Shown here: positions 11,094-22,353 of the stretch, piece after piece
Layout of the letters: each line of letters starts with the position of its first letter
Position numbering within the stretch: position 1 is the first letter of the stretch
Assembly: GCA_010405405.1 (NCBI GenBank)
Contig: MU004236.1
Span: forward strand, 1,680,070 to 1,744,069
Direction of reading: 5' to 3'
Length of the DNA stretch: 64,000 nt
Source of the DNA: Microthyrium microscopicum
Lineage: Eukaryota; Ascomycota; Dothideomycetes; Microthyriales; Microthyriaceae
Made by a program: the position numbers and the translations under genes
Notes under the pieces: model-generated
Database searches by the model: none
What the model was told of the DNA's origin: nothing
Seen by the model: the letters and a program-made list of their open reading frames with translations, nothing else

Positions 11094-14000
11094 CTATCCA
11101 ACAGTCTTTCGATTTTCCAAGTAGATATCACCACCTTCACCTTTGACCCATTTATCCCATGCGATCTCATATGCTTCCTCCAGGTCGCGTACCCATCTTC
11201 TAGTGTCAAAGAGACCACTAGTCCACCGTCCTTCCCACAACATCTTTCGTAGTTCAGCCAAACGTCCTTGAGGTCGGTGGCGGCTGTAATGAATGTTCTT
11301 GGCCAATCGTACTGCCTTGTTTTCGTAGTCTATCTCATCATTGGCAATGAGTTCTTGTGACGCTAGTTTGCCTTCCGGAGTCTTGGGGAGAGCTCCTTTT
11401 AATATGCTGGCTGCCATGCGGCTGCACATTTTGTAGTCATAACGTGGATATGTTAGCAATGGAGTGCCGGACCACAGAATATCCGCGGCTGTGGTATGGG
11501 CATTGCACTCGGGAGTATCTAAGAAAAGATCGCAAACACGAGCACGAGAAATGTGCTGTTGTTTCGGCGCAACATCGGTGAAAATGACGCGATTGGCCAC
11601 AGAAGAACCGACCCATGCGTGAGCTGTTTTCTTGAGGTACTGCTCGCCAAGGTCAGGGAAGCGAAGAAGCCATAGAACCGCCTGCGGAACGCGATCCAAA
11701 ATGCGGAGCCAAGTGCGGAAGGTTGTCGGTTCAATCTACTCAAGTTAGCTACGAAACAAATATGGGCTCAAATGGGCGTACCTTGTAGAGCTGATTGAAG
11801 TTACCAAGGATGATGGCATCATCCGGGAGATCTGGGAAAATCTCCTTCCGCATTGCCCAGCGAGTTGCTTGCTCCTCTTCCCAATTGATTCGCTTTTCCT
11901 TGGCATCTGGTGCACTTTGACGATGATCGCAACAGAAGAATGTGTCACGACAATAGATAATGTTCTCTCCATAGATCCAGTTGTCTACTTCAGCGCTTGA
12001 AGTTTCATCACGGACCTGATCTTCAATCTCAATATTTCGGCGCCAAGGTCGTAAAGTTGATGTTGGTACAGCAGTCTCATCAGCAAGAAGATAATCACAC
12101 CACTCGGCTCCTAGTGTTCCCGCGAATCCCATGAAAGACATCTGGATAGGTGCTGGTCGAGCCGCAAAGACCTCATTCCGCGCGCCGCGAGTATAACCGT
12201 TGAGGTTGACAAGGATATGAATTCCATCTTCCATTATCTTGTTCACAAGCTTCTCAGCGGACCAAGTGCTGGTGTCATAGAACACCGGAGCCTCGCGTTC
12301 GATTTGTTGTCGATGCACCGAGTTGTCGCTAGCAGTGGTAGCATAACAGTGAGCTTTCACTTTTCGGGTGTTGTGAAGCCCAAAGACAGACTGCATAAGA
12401 TGGGCGAGGGGATGGTTATTGAAATCAGACGACAAATATCCGACTTTGAGGTATGGATTTGGTGGAGCCGGAGGTCTGCTGACAGTTTCCGAGAGCCAAG
12501 GAGCCTTGAGCGTCGAGGTCGAGATTCGCAGACCATTTCTTTGAGATATTTGTCTGATCTGTTTCGCGGACATTGGACTTGTAAAGGTATGGAATGGGAG
12601 AACCGTAGGAGCCGCAGGAACCGGGACTGATAATGGTAGCTGAGGTCTCCGATAAGCGGTGGTTGGACGCTTTGCACGTTTGACGTAAAGGTCTTGGAAC
12701 CATTGCCAGGTCAAGCGTTTTGTGGCCCGCTCGATCAATCGTACGGCTCGTTGTCCTTCCCACTTGTGACCAGACCAGGTCTTGAGATTCTTAACAAGAG
12801 ACTCTGATCGGTTTTTGAAGTCGGCTGGATCCTTGATAGTGATAGACAAGGCATTCAAAATTTGATCGACGAAAGGCATGGTGACAATGCCTTGACCCCA
12901 TCGTTCTCCGGTGGAAAGTTGCTTATCTACGAGATCCACAACGCGTTTGATCCAGCCTGAACTGATGGCTCCTGGAGCTGTGGCGTCCTTGAGCATACCT
13001 GTAGAGTCGACGTGCCAACGATCTCGAGAACCTCCATCTTCCGCAATACCGCCACGACCTTGCCAGCCACAAACGGAATTAAGTGCATTCGCAAGGCCAC
13101 AAACGGCTTCAGCAAAGTCTGGGCTTGCGTCGACGGCGCGCTGATAGAATTGAATGGCATCTGCAATACGTCCTTGATCCTTGACAGCGTTGGCAAGATT
13201 TGCAAGAGCAATGTCGAATTTGGGATCACATTTGACAGCTTCCTCATACATCCGGATTGCAGTAGAGAGTTGACCAAGGTCCTTGAGCAAGCTTCCTAAG
13301 TTAGTGTACAAGTGAGCGTGCTTTCGATCAATATTTAGGCCGTAGTTGTAATATGCAAGAGCCATGTGAATCCCAGTGCCAGGTACCACACCTGGAATTT
13401 GCGGAATGTTCTCATGATGTTCCAAAATTGCAAGCATCTTGGGAGTGACCGTTTGCTGTAAGCCAGCCAACAGAATACCAACGTTGTTGGCTGTAGAAGG
13501 ACTCTGTTGGAGAGACAAAGAGAGGTAGTATAGGGCGAGAATCTCGCGAACTCCAAAGCTCATCTTAAAAGGCATTTGTCGAGGTGAGCTTGAGGCCATG
13601 CCATCCTGAAATATCTTTGCAAGAGAAAGCAACGAATTACTAGTTGTTGCTAACGCATTCTTTATTCCAGGGGCTCCAGAGGCAAGATCGCGAAGTCCTG
13701 GTAAGCTTCCGCTTGGCGGGAAGCAAAACTTCAAAGTCTCCAGTGCAAAAATTGGCGGAATCAACAAAGGCTCATCTGATGGAGGACCTGGGGGCAAACC
13801 AATTTCTCTGGATAGGACTGCGAGAATATGTCGAACCAAACCATCGATGGTGCCAAAGTGACGTCCTACGGTGATCAAAACAGCTTCTTCAAAAGCCTTG
13901 GCGGCCCCAACTGTATCTCCTGACGCATAAAGTAGATTGCCTCGGGCATGAACTAATGTGTGAATTCGTCCATTGTCTGTACCAGGGATCGTGTAACCAC

Positions 14001-16245
14001 TGGATCCGAAACCAGGCTGATCGGAGCCTGGAACGTCTTTGCGATCCTGTACAACGTCACTATCTCCCTCGTAATCAAATACCGGCTTATCGGAATTCTC
14101 AGAAGGACATGGAGACTCTCTATTATGGCCAGGTTCCAGAGACTGCTGTTTCTTACAGCGAAGAGAGCGCTCCACGTAGTCTATTACCAGAATTGCGTCT
14201 TTGTTTCGGTTATCGTTGCACAGCAGGCCAATGAGATGTTCCACAGCTTCAAAGTAACTCGGCCGAAGCTTGACCGCTCGCTGCCAGAATTGCTCTGCTT
14301 CTTTCTTCTTGTTCATCGCCATCAACGTTGCTGCCAAATTTGACATAGCTTCGACATGTCTATGCACGGTTAGTTTTTTGTTGTATAGTGGTGATTCAAA
14401 AGCATACCGAGAGTCCATTCCGAGTATCTTGGAGTACCAGTCGTATGCTTTTGTATAATCGGCCAAAGCATATGCCAAAGAGCCACCTAGGAGAAGACCA
14501 TCTATCCACGACCAATTACTGTCTTGACATAGCCCAGACAGCGCTTCTAGTGCAGAAACTGCGTTTTGCACTGGGAAGTGATCTTGCCTAGGAATTAGCG
14601 ATGATACTGGAAGCATTTGTTCAGAGCCCTCGCGCCTAAGGTGGCGCAATCTATGACTAGTTGGAGGAGACTTGAGGTTTGGATGGTTTTGCATGTGATG
14701 CTGTTGCCAGGAAATCTGTCTCGCCTGTTGGTCATTCTGTGGATATCTGCTTTGAGCATCAGAAGAGTAGTCTCGATCATCCATATAGCTGTGACGATGG
14801 TGGTTGGATAGCTGAGGGCGACTGTGGGTGATCATGCCAGTACTGTTGTGCCGGACAGGAAGGGACGGGTATTCATGGAATGTTGGCTTTGGAGGCTTAG
14901 GATACATTTGGCCTGTTTGACTATTCCTTCCACGATTTTGTGCTCCTGGATTGCGCGATTTGTGCAAATGCTTGACCAACTCAATATAAATGTCAACTGC
15001 TTGCTTAAAAACACGATCGCGGTATTGACCGTTCGGAGATGTCGAACCATATTCCAGCGAGACTGTAGAATGACTAGATGGGGTGGGTGGGAGAGATGGT
15101 GGAGTTTCGGATCGTGAGGAAGGTTGGACCGTTGCTGTAATCCGATTGATACTAGGTACGAATCTAGGCGGGTCTGAAGGTGTTGATGGACGAGGAGTGT
15201 TGTGTCGTATGCTGGACTTGAACATTTGATCTTGATATGCATTATTCATTCCAAATGCTTGATGATTGTGAGTCCCTGGCATCATTTGCACATCACTCTT
15301 TAGTGGTGGAACATTTGGATATTGCTGAGCTTGCTGGAAGTTCTGCATCATTGGTGATCCATTAGAGCCCATGTGCCAATTTGTCATGCCATTTATTGGA
15401 TCTACAAGTGGCTGATTTGGGATCCAGCCAGCCGAGTATCTTGCGTTGAACCGTAGATCTCTTGTTGCTGCAGGGAAGTACGGTTGATATGCTCCATTAG
15501 CCCAATAAGGACCATATGGACCTGGTGAATTTGATGCGGTTGGAACGAAAGATTGTTGCATTGGTTGGGGCATGTAGGCGTAAGGTTGTCCATTTTGAAA
15601 GTAGTGGAATGACTGTGGAGCCTGCATGGGATATTGGTTCAATACAGAATCTAGCTGAACTTGCTGATGCGGTCGAGCTGTATTCCATGCGCCAGTTGAA
15701 TCCAGTCCAACAGGAATGCCACGCCACATGTCATTGGGAACATTTGGTATCGGAGAGTTCATGCCAGATGGTGGGAAAACGTAGCTGCTAGTGTCATAGA
15801 TTCGAGATTGCTGCAGGTATGGGATATCTTGCGAAATAGGACGCTGTAAAACAGTAGAAGGAAAATGCTCAGAAACGGGTAATAGAATGTGTTTTGTGGC
15901 ATGGGGCCGTTCAGTCTGCTCAACTGAAGTTCCGTCATATGCTGCGTGGAGAATACCATTTGGTGTCTTGCGCCGTAGCATGTGTTCTGACCGTGAGCTG
16001 TGTTGGGAATCTAGAGATAGAAGTGGTCCGTAGTTTTCTGTTGAGGGGCGTGAAAGAGGTCGAGCGTATTGTTGAGGGAGGCCTGGGCGCATCGTGGTGT
16101 GGCTTGAATGTGTTCTAGAATGCTCTCTTATTGGGACGGTTCGAGAAGCATTGTGCGGGCCATATGACAAGTCGGATGGATTGAAGACAAATGGATCTTG
16201 CTGATGAGGTGGTATTTGAGGCGAGTGCTGCTGGACCATGGCCAT
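11094..16245 (-). CDS. OGT: O-GlcNAc transferase-like protein with TPRs (GT41 family, 1685 aa, 3 exons)
   Basis: Exons 16245-14408, 14359-11782 and 11735-11094. The first 450 residues are Gln/Pro/His/Ser-rich and disordered. TPRs follow in two blocks, the second containing HAHLYTNLGSLLKDLGQL and FDIALANLANAVKDQGRI. The catalytic part is of the glycosyltransferase-41 type: SSDFNNHPLAHLMQ near residue 1262, GFAGTLGAEWCDYLLAD, GNFNQLYK (the Lys, residue 1472, matches the essential UDP-binding lysine of animal OGT), and CNAHTTAADILWSGTPLLT near residue 1552. All landmark residues are present, so it is probably an active protein O-glycosyltransferase of cytosol and nucleus. It is much longer than animal OGT, mainly at the N-terminus. 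The 48-bp intron at 14360-14407 is itself open in frame (see findings). Confidence 0.93.
14360..14407 (-). other. In-frame 48-bp intron in the OGT gene
   Basis: On the minus strand this segment starts GTATGC, has a perfect CTAAC branch site (AAAACTAACC) and ends GCATAG. Its length is a multiple of three and it has no stop, so unspliced RNA would also be translatable, adding 16 residues between MDSR and HVEAMSNL. Splicing restores a clean TPR helix boundary, so removal is the likelier constitutive state. Confidence 0.7.
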
Positions 16246-19200
16246 TGTTGGCAGGCCTGCGGTGGCCTCTGCCGCTCAAGGGATTGTATGCGGAATGGAA
16301 GGTGTATGTATGTATGATCGATGAGATGGTGAATAAGTTGGTGGGATGGAGCAGCTTTATGACAACTTGGAAGTGCCAAAGCCTTTTCGAAATCGTCTCG
16401 ATCTACCCGAACATGACATTTCCGCAATATGCGAGTCAAAATTGTCTAGTATGCGATCTGGATTGACCAGATCGAAAAGGCAGGCACGACTGCGACTGCG
16501 ACTGCGAGTGCGAGTGCAGGTACGGAAGGAAGGTGCAGGTCGTGAATTGCGGATTACGGATTACGGAAGGCTCGACTGGAAGGCGGCTGCGTTGACGAGG
16601 AAAGCGCGCCTCAGCCTATAGTCGGGTCTTTTGGCAGGAGCGATCAATGGCCAAACGTGTTCCGCAACCTTAGGATTCTGAAAGAGATAAAGAGGTAGCG
16701 GAAGTGGGCTGTGAGCTGTGAGCGCAGGTAAGGTCGCAGGTCTTATTATTGCGGGCGGCAATGCACAGCAGGCGGACAAAGTACTGAGTGCCGGGGCGGA
16801 CGCGGATCATGCAAGGAAGGGAATCGGGCAGTAGGATTGGCGGCTGCTAAGCAGGAACGGACGGAGACAGCGAAGCGGAAGGCGAAAGGCGGAAGGGGAT
16901 ATAGAATGCTAGATAGTCGTTTAGATATAGGAAGCAAGAAAAAAAAAGAGGCATAGAAAGAAGAACAGTGGTCATACAATGGAGTGGGTTTGGTGGTGGA
17001 GATGTCTAGTCCACGGATAGTGTATGGGTTTGGGAGTTGGAAGCAACGTAGCAAGCGGCGGTACAGGGCAAGACGGTGCCAAAAAGGTGCCCGCAGTTTG
17101 AACACCTACTTTTAAGTTTTGGGCAGGATTTGCTGGGGTTGGAGAGCAGACCAGGCTTCCTTTGTAAGGATTGTAAGCATGATAAAAAAGAAAAAGGTCT
17201 CTGAAATTCCTGAGTCTTGGTGGAGCAAGGGAGGAAAAGAGCTTGAGTCAAAAGTTGCCAACCTGACCACCACCAAATCTCTCCCACCACCGTTGAATCT
17301 CCAAAGATACCACCTCGCTTTCCTTTGGTACGTTTGGACAATCGAGCAATGACGAGGCTGTGTCTAGGGACGGGAGTGGCGGTTTCTGGCGTGTCTCTGG
17401 GGTCCTTCTGGCTTGTGTTTGGCTGTCAGCCCAGCCAGCCAGCACGCCCAAAAACGCCAATCTGCAAGCCTCTTTTCAATCACTACCGATCTTCTCAACA
17501 CATTCAAGGCCACGCGCTACTTTTAGCCAGCTACTTTTTTTTATGCTTGTGTGCTCATCAAACTAATCATTCTGCTTGGAGCCCTGCCTTTGATTCAATC
17601 TTCAACTTCATCTCCTGCCGTCCCCATCAAAGCCCTCTGATATGTACCCTCAACACATATCAAATCCCCCAGGTAATCTCCAAAACCCCAAACATTCCCT
17701 ACTCACGACGCAGCTGCTCTCCAGTGCTTGTCCCAGCACGCGCATATCCGATGTTGAACATGCATGTTCGAAACCAACTGAACAACATAGCCTCCACCCG
17801 CCAGCCTATCAATACGAGCAGCTGCCTTCTTTAACAAGAGCAAAATGCAATCAGCACAGCTTCATTCGTAAAGAAATATCCCAATCTCCTGGACCCGCTT
17901 ATTGAAGACTTCTATTTCCATGTGCATCGACGGACTTTGTCAGATGGTAAAGTACACTAATATTTCGGGAAGGCATTGATGCTTGACAAGTACATATCCG
18001 CTTCTCGCGTCACCTTACACCAACATTTTCGGGACATGGAACAACATCATTTGCAACCTGTAGACCTGGGCTATCTGAGCAGCATTCGTCTGATTTACTA
18101 CTCGCGGCCTCTTGCATGCCGCAAATCTGGCACACGACCTGCATCTATCCGCCAGTTTAAGAATCCAGCCTGGTTAAGTTTGCCATCGACAAGATCCAGG
18201 AACGATGAAGTTAGCTCAGACTTTACCCACTAAGTCCAACGGCCCCAAGCTTACCCCCAAACGTTCTCTCTTCCGTAGTTCTCGTTCTATTCCAACAACG
18301 TGTTATGCCAGCTGGCATATCCGTAGAGTGAGGCTTTAGTTCCATCCTTCTGAACAAATCATGGACTTGACAATTTTGAACTTCCGCAAGCGGACAGTCT
18401 CCGCAACTTGTCTGCAACGAATCCAGTTTGTCGGTTGAGCGGTGAGATGTGACTGGTGTCGCAAGACCTCTCGAAAAGTGACGTCTCTGGCTCCACAACC
18501 GCGGTCTCTACCGACTACCCATGTGTTGACCATTTACCAGACAGACTTGACAGACACCGCCGTTTGGCTGTAGGGTGTACTACATGCCGTAAACTTACAA
18601 GGTCTAAAATGGCTCTCCCGACTAGAAATCGGTACCAGTTCTTGGGAGATGTTAGGGACCCAACGGCAAGTTGCCGCGAGCCTAAAGGAGCCGTAGTCAA
18701 TATATTCTATACCTTCGCGAAGCTAGGGATCTTATAGGTGTACCAGAAAACGGCAAACCCGGTCAAATAATGAGATAATTTCCAACATTGTCTTCGCGAG
18801 CAGATAAATTGCTTGATATGTAGCCATCAAAGATATCTCCAAAAAATATCAGACCTTCGATATTCTTGGTGAGAATGAAGCACTCGATGATCAAAGCGAT
18901 ATAAATTGGTGTAAGCACATCAGTTGCTTCTGTCCTCCACTGACAGTATCATGAAAACTGCTTTTATCTGCATATCGCGGGCAAGTAGTGCATTGATCCT
19001 GCATAATCAACCCCATGCCAACATGACATCTCGCTCACACCCCCAAATGATATCTCCAGACTCGCAGCGTGCCATTAAACCACATTCACTTTGAACTTCC
19101 CCATTCAACCGATTATACATCCCACTACTGTAGAAGAGTATCACGAATATCCAACCTCTCACCTTGTAGACCACACACCATTGAAGTTGAAAACAATCTA

Positions 19201-19499
19201 ACCACCCCTTGCCCACACACCACCGCCATCAGCAAAATCCTGCCGCTCCGCCAGCAAAGCGCCACGCGAGCATTTTGCACTCCTTCTCCACGCCAATCAT
19301 ATGCGCCTAATAGCCCAACTGCCTTGCATCAAGTAACCTTCCAAGGTTCCAACCACCAACGATATGCTCTTGTAATCGTTGACCGGTTTGAGTGCCAATG
19401 TATATTAAACAAATTTTCGTAAGTAACACGGAACTGTGGCGTGAGATGAGAATATTGAATTGTGTAGAACTACGCCAAAAGCTGAGGCTGTTCAAAGTA
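16246..19499. other. Gene-poor region upstream of OGT
   Basis: About 3.2 kb without a supportable gene. It holds the OGT promoter and a short (CGACTG)n microsatellite at 16487-16517. A CT-rich stretch near 17470-17640 precedes an 87-codon frame at 17642-17905 (MYPQHISNPPGNLQNPK); this could be a small gene or a transcript leader but has no recognisable domain. The rest shows only short frames. Confidence 0.45.
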
Positions 19500-19890
19500 A
19501 GCTCGCCCCCAAGCGGAGGCCTCCAAAGCGGAAGCCTCAGAAAGCGGAGGCACCACGCTTCCGACAAACATGGGTTGCACAATAAGATAAATACTACCTC
19601 GTTACTGACCAAAACTTAGAGCTGATAATGATAGTCGGAAGCTCACTCCCAAGCAGAGGTCTCGAAAGCGGAAGCCTCAGAAGCGGAAGCTCCAAAAGCG
19701 GAGGCACCCACCCTTCCGCAAACATGGGTTGCGCCATAAGATGTATACTACCTTGTTACTGACCAAAAGACCTGATAACAGTCGGAAGCTCACTCCCAAG
19801 CAGAGTGTCTTGAAAGCGGAAGTATCAGAAGCGGAAGCAGAAGCGGAGGCACCATCTGTGATCCTTCCGCAAACATGGGTTGCGCCATAA
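19500..19890. repeat. Degenerate tandem repeat, three units of about 140-148 bp
   Basis: Three units start at 19500, 19640 and 19788 with AGCTC(G/A)C(C/T)CCCAAGC. Each holds a run of the short module AAGCGGAAGCCTC or AAGCGGAGGC, then CTTCCG(C/A)(A/C)AAACATGGGTTG and CATAAGAT...ACTACCT(C/T)GTTACTGACCAAAA. The third unit stops after CATAAG. Units 2 and 3 are closer to each other than to unit 1. No reading frame crosses all units. Origin unknown; a local duplication of a non-coding segment fits. Confidence 0.8.
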
Positions 19891-21160
19891 GAGTGTGTGC
19901 CAATTATACCCTCATAACCAATAAGATAATTTCGCCTGTGAAGTTCAACGCTGATCAGCCATGGTTCATTGGTAGGGCTGTCCATGTATTTGTCTGTCTG
20001 ATACCATACTGCAATTCTCGCCATCATCCATATCATTTCATATCGTCGCACCGGTTTCCACCGTTGCCAGATCGAAATATCTTATGGTTCGATGTAGCAA
20101 AGTTGCGACAGCGGGGTGTTGAGAGTAGAGATGGGATATGGATAGCTGCGTAGATCCTCACATCAATCCTGGACAAGCGTGAGATTTGCATCCCGTAGGA
20201 TTCGGTGTATTTAGAGTCGAATGTTTATATTTCTTACGTTCTTATTGGCCGCCTTGCTATAATGGGTGGTTTAACCAGCTTCTTTGCAGGCATGTGCCGC
20301 ACAATCATGGCAAGTTCAAACTTGAAGAGTGGAGGTTCAATCTGCTCGAGATATCAGGACGGTAATGACACGCAAGCGATATTATCCAACGACTGGTAAC
20401 TGCGTGCTGCAGCACCAATAATCATGTCATGCGTGGTGGAGACTTGGCATCTGGGTTGTTGATGTCGCATAGAAGCCATGCATTCGTTAGTGGAGACGCT
20501 TCTTGTCGATCGCGGACGATCTTGGTCAGGTTTTGGTATGAATCGCCAGAGGGTTGTGCTGGTCGATGATACAAAAGGGCCGGTTGAAATGACTGCCTGG
20601 CTGCTGACGAAACACCGGAATTCAGTCCGGTGAACGGTTTCTGGATGCGGTATTGTTCTAGAAAGGGCATGAGAATGATATCGAATTAATATGTGTGCAT
20701 TTGTTTCTTCTATAATTGGCCTGCGGATTAATATATCAATATCAAATCACCCGAGTTTGATCAGATGTTGAACAATACGCCAACATGAAATTCTATTTCC
20801 GGCATCGAGCGGTCGAGTTTGCTTTCGAGATAGTGTAGCTTTGGAGTGGAATGTAGACCAGTTTGGAAGGACCGCATCAGCCATTTCTCAGTTGAGAGGC
20901 TGGTTCGGTGAGTATTAGGTCTTGGGGTTCAATCTTCTCTGCACCAAAATAGGAATAAACGACGGAGTACTGTTTATTCCAGAGTGTTGGCAGAGTGGGC
21001 AATGTATGGAATCACTGGAATGAGTACGAATCACGCACTTGTCGAATCTCAAGAGAAAAGAATAATGATCATATCAGCGACTTTCAGTCGCAGTTCTGTA
21101 TTCCAGGGTATACCTTTAACCTACGAATACCGACATGCAAATCATCAAACGTGCAAACAT
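19891..21160. other. Intergenic between the tandem repeat and RPL12
   Basis: About 1.3 kb, mostly featureless. The only frame with somewhat protein-like composition is on the minus strand at 20422-20670 (82 codons, MPFLEQYRIQKPFTGLNSG...). It has no recognised domain and is listed separately with low confidence. Confidence 0.4.
20422..20670 (-). CDS. Possible small hypothetical protein (82 aa)
   Basis: An ATG-started frame of 82 codons, rich in Pro, Gln and Ser, with no membrane segment, signal peptide or known motif. It stands alone in a gene-poor stretch, so only its composition supports it. It may be a chance frame or an exon of an unrecognised gene. Confidence 0.2.
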   Translation of the reverse strand: MPFLEQYRIQKPFTGLNSGVSSAARQSFQPALLYHRPAQPSGDSYQNLTKIVRDRQEASPLTNAWLLCDINNPDAKSPPRMT

Positions 21161-21856
21161 TTACTTTTCAGGAACTTGGCGAAGTTAGCGGGGAACTTTG
21201 GACAGTATTTCAAAACATACTCTCAATCTCGCCGGAAGAAATATCATCAGTGACATCCTTGGGGCTACGACCATCAACTTGGCAACCGACAGAGAAAGCG
21301 GTTCCAAGAATCTCCTTCACCACACCCTTGAGGTCCTTTGACATGGACTTGAACTGCATTGTTCGTGCAATGTCAATGATATCGTCGAGTGGGATGGACT
21401 TGGTGTGCTTGATGTTCTTCTCCTTCTTGCGATCACGGGGTGGCTCCTTGAGGGCCTTGATGACGAGCGAAGAGGCAGATGGGACGACGGAGACGGCAGC
21501 TTGACGGTTTTGGATGGTGAGCTTGACGGTGACGCGAAGACCTTTCCAGTCGCCAGTGGCTTTGGCAATGTCTTCACCGACCCTTGTCATTGTTAGCGAT
21601 TGTCTTCCATCCCGCTGGGAATGCATACTTCTTGGGAGAAAGTCCAAGAGGACCAATCTTGGGAGCAAGGGCAGACGAAGAACCAACTTCTCCACCAGTG
21701 GCTCTCAGATGGCTATCATCGATTATTAGCAAAAGGAAAGGACGAAGAAGCTTCGCGTCGCGACTAACATGACCTTGACCTCATTGGGATCGAATTTTGG
21801 TGCTATGCTGAGTTAGTGATTGCGATCTTTCAAGAGCATTGAGAGAGCTTACCCAT
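21161..21856 (-). CDS. rpl12: 60S ribosomal protein L12 (uL11 family, 165 aa, 5 coding exons)
   Basis: Exons 21856-21853, 21802-21769, 21712-21629, 21582-21221 and 21174-21161 join to 165 aa, the usual eukaryotic L12 length. The protein reads [12 protein letters not shown]..., then [40 protein letters not shown], and ends GEIEIPEK. The N-terminal domain contacts the P-stalk base and the C-terminal domain binds the GTPase-associated rRNA. The gene is unusually fragmented: the first coding exon holds only ATGG and the last only 14 nt including the stop. A further 5' UTR intron is likely at 21878-21927 (GTAAGT...TTTCAG), as is common for fungal ribosomal protein genes. It is divergent from SEC62. 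Confidence 0.95.
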
Positions 21857-21877
21857 TGCGACGAAGCTAGAGAGATT

Positions 21878-21927
21878 CTGAAAGAATCAATTAGAGTAAG
21901 CCAGCAAACTGCAAGAGAGATACTTAC
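21878..21927 (-). other. Probable 5' UTR intron of RPL12
   Basis: On the minus strand it begins GTAAGTATCTC, contains CTCTAATTGATT as a plausible branch region and ends TTTCAG, 21 bp before the ATG. The splice signals match those of the coding introns of the same gene. Inferred from sequence only. Confidence 0.55.
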
Positions 21928-22353
21928 GCGTGGCTAAAGCGTAAGGTAGTCTGTCTCCTGTAGTGGTTCCTTTCCGGGATATGGATGGAACGTGAGGAAT
22001 TGTTGTTGAGCGGTTGGAATATCGTGAAGTAGAAACTTTTCCTTGGCTGAGAAAATGTGGTGGTGAGGGTCACTCCGGATTAAAGTTTGGCCGGACTAGG
22101 CTGGGCTTGTGAAAGCAGGAACGATGTGAAAGTGCGGCTGGTCTAACCGGATTGGGTGTCAATAGTTAAAACACCAAGTTGGCCTCAACTATTTGAGGGC
22201 TGTGTCTGGATGGCCACATCTCTCTGTCAAACCATTACCACCACCACATCTCCTCGCATCAAAACCTCCATCTCTGCTAAGGACTCCTGCTGATCGTCTT
22301 CGTCTTCGCGACTCTAATACCTATTCCCTCTTTGTCTTCTTTCCTCATTCACA
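21928..22353. promoter_or_regulatory. Divergent promoter region, RPL12 / SEC62
   Basis: The two start codons are 497 bp apart on opposite strands, so this stretch plus the RPL12 leader must drive both genes. The SEC62 side has a CT-rich leader (about 22220-22350). No named factor site can be assigned from the sequence alone. Confidence 0.5.

Noticed and set aside
16487-16517. (CGACTG)n run considered as part of a larger satellite
   Set aside because: Only about five units; an ordinary microsatellite.
17325-17834. 169-codon plus-strand frame in the gene-poor region
   Set aside because: Composition is not protein-like, there is no domain, and the frame starts within sequence that looks like promoter or leader.
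20920-20945. tRNA-like B-box (GGTTCAATCTTC)
   Set aside because: No matching A-box or cloverleaf arms around it. Other GGTTCGA-like words were equally isolated, so no tRNA is called.
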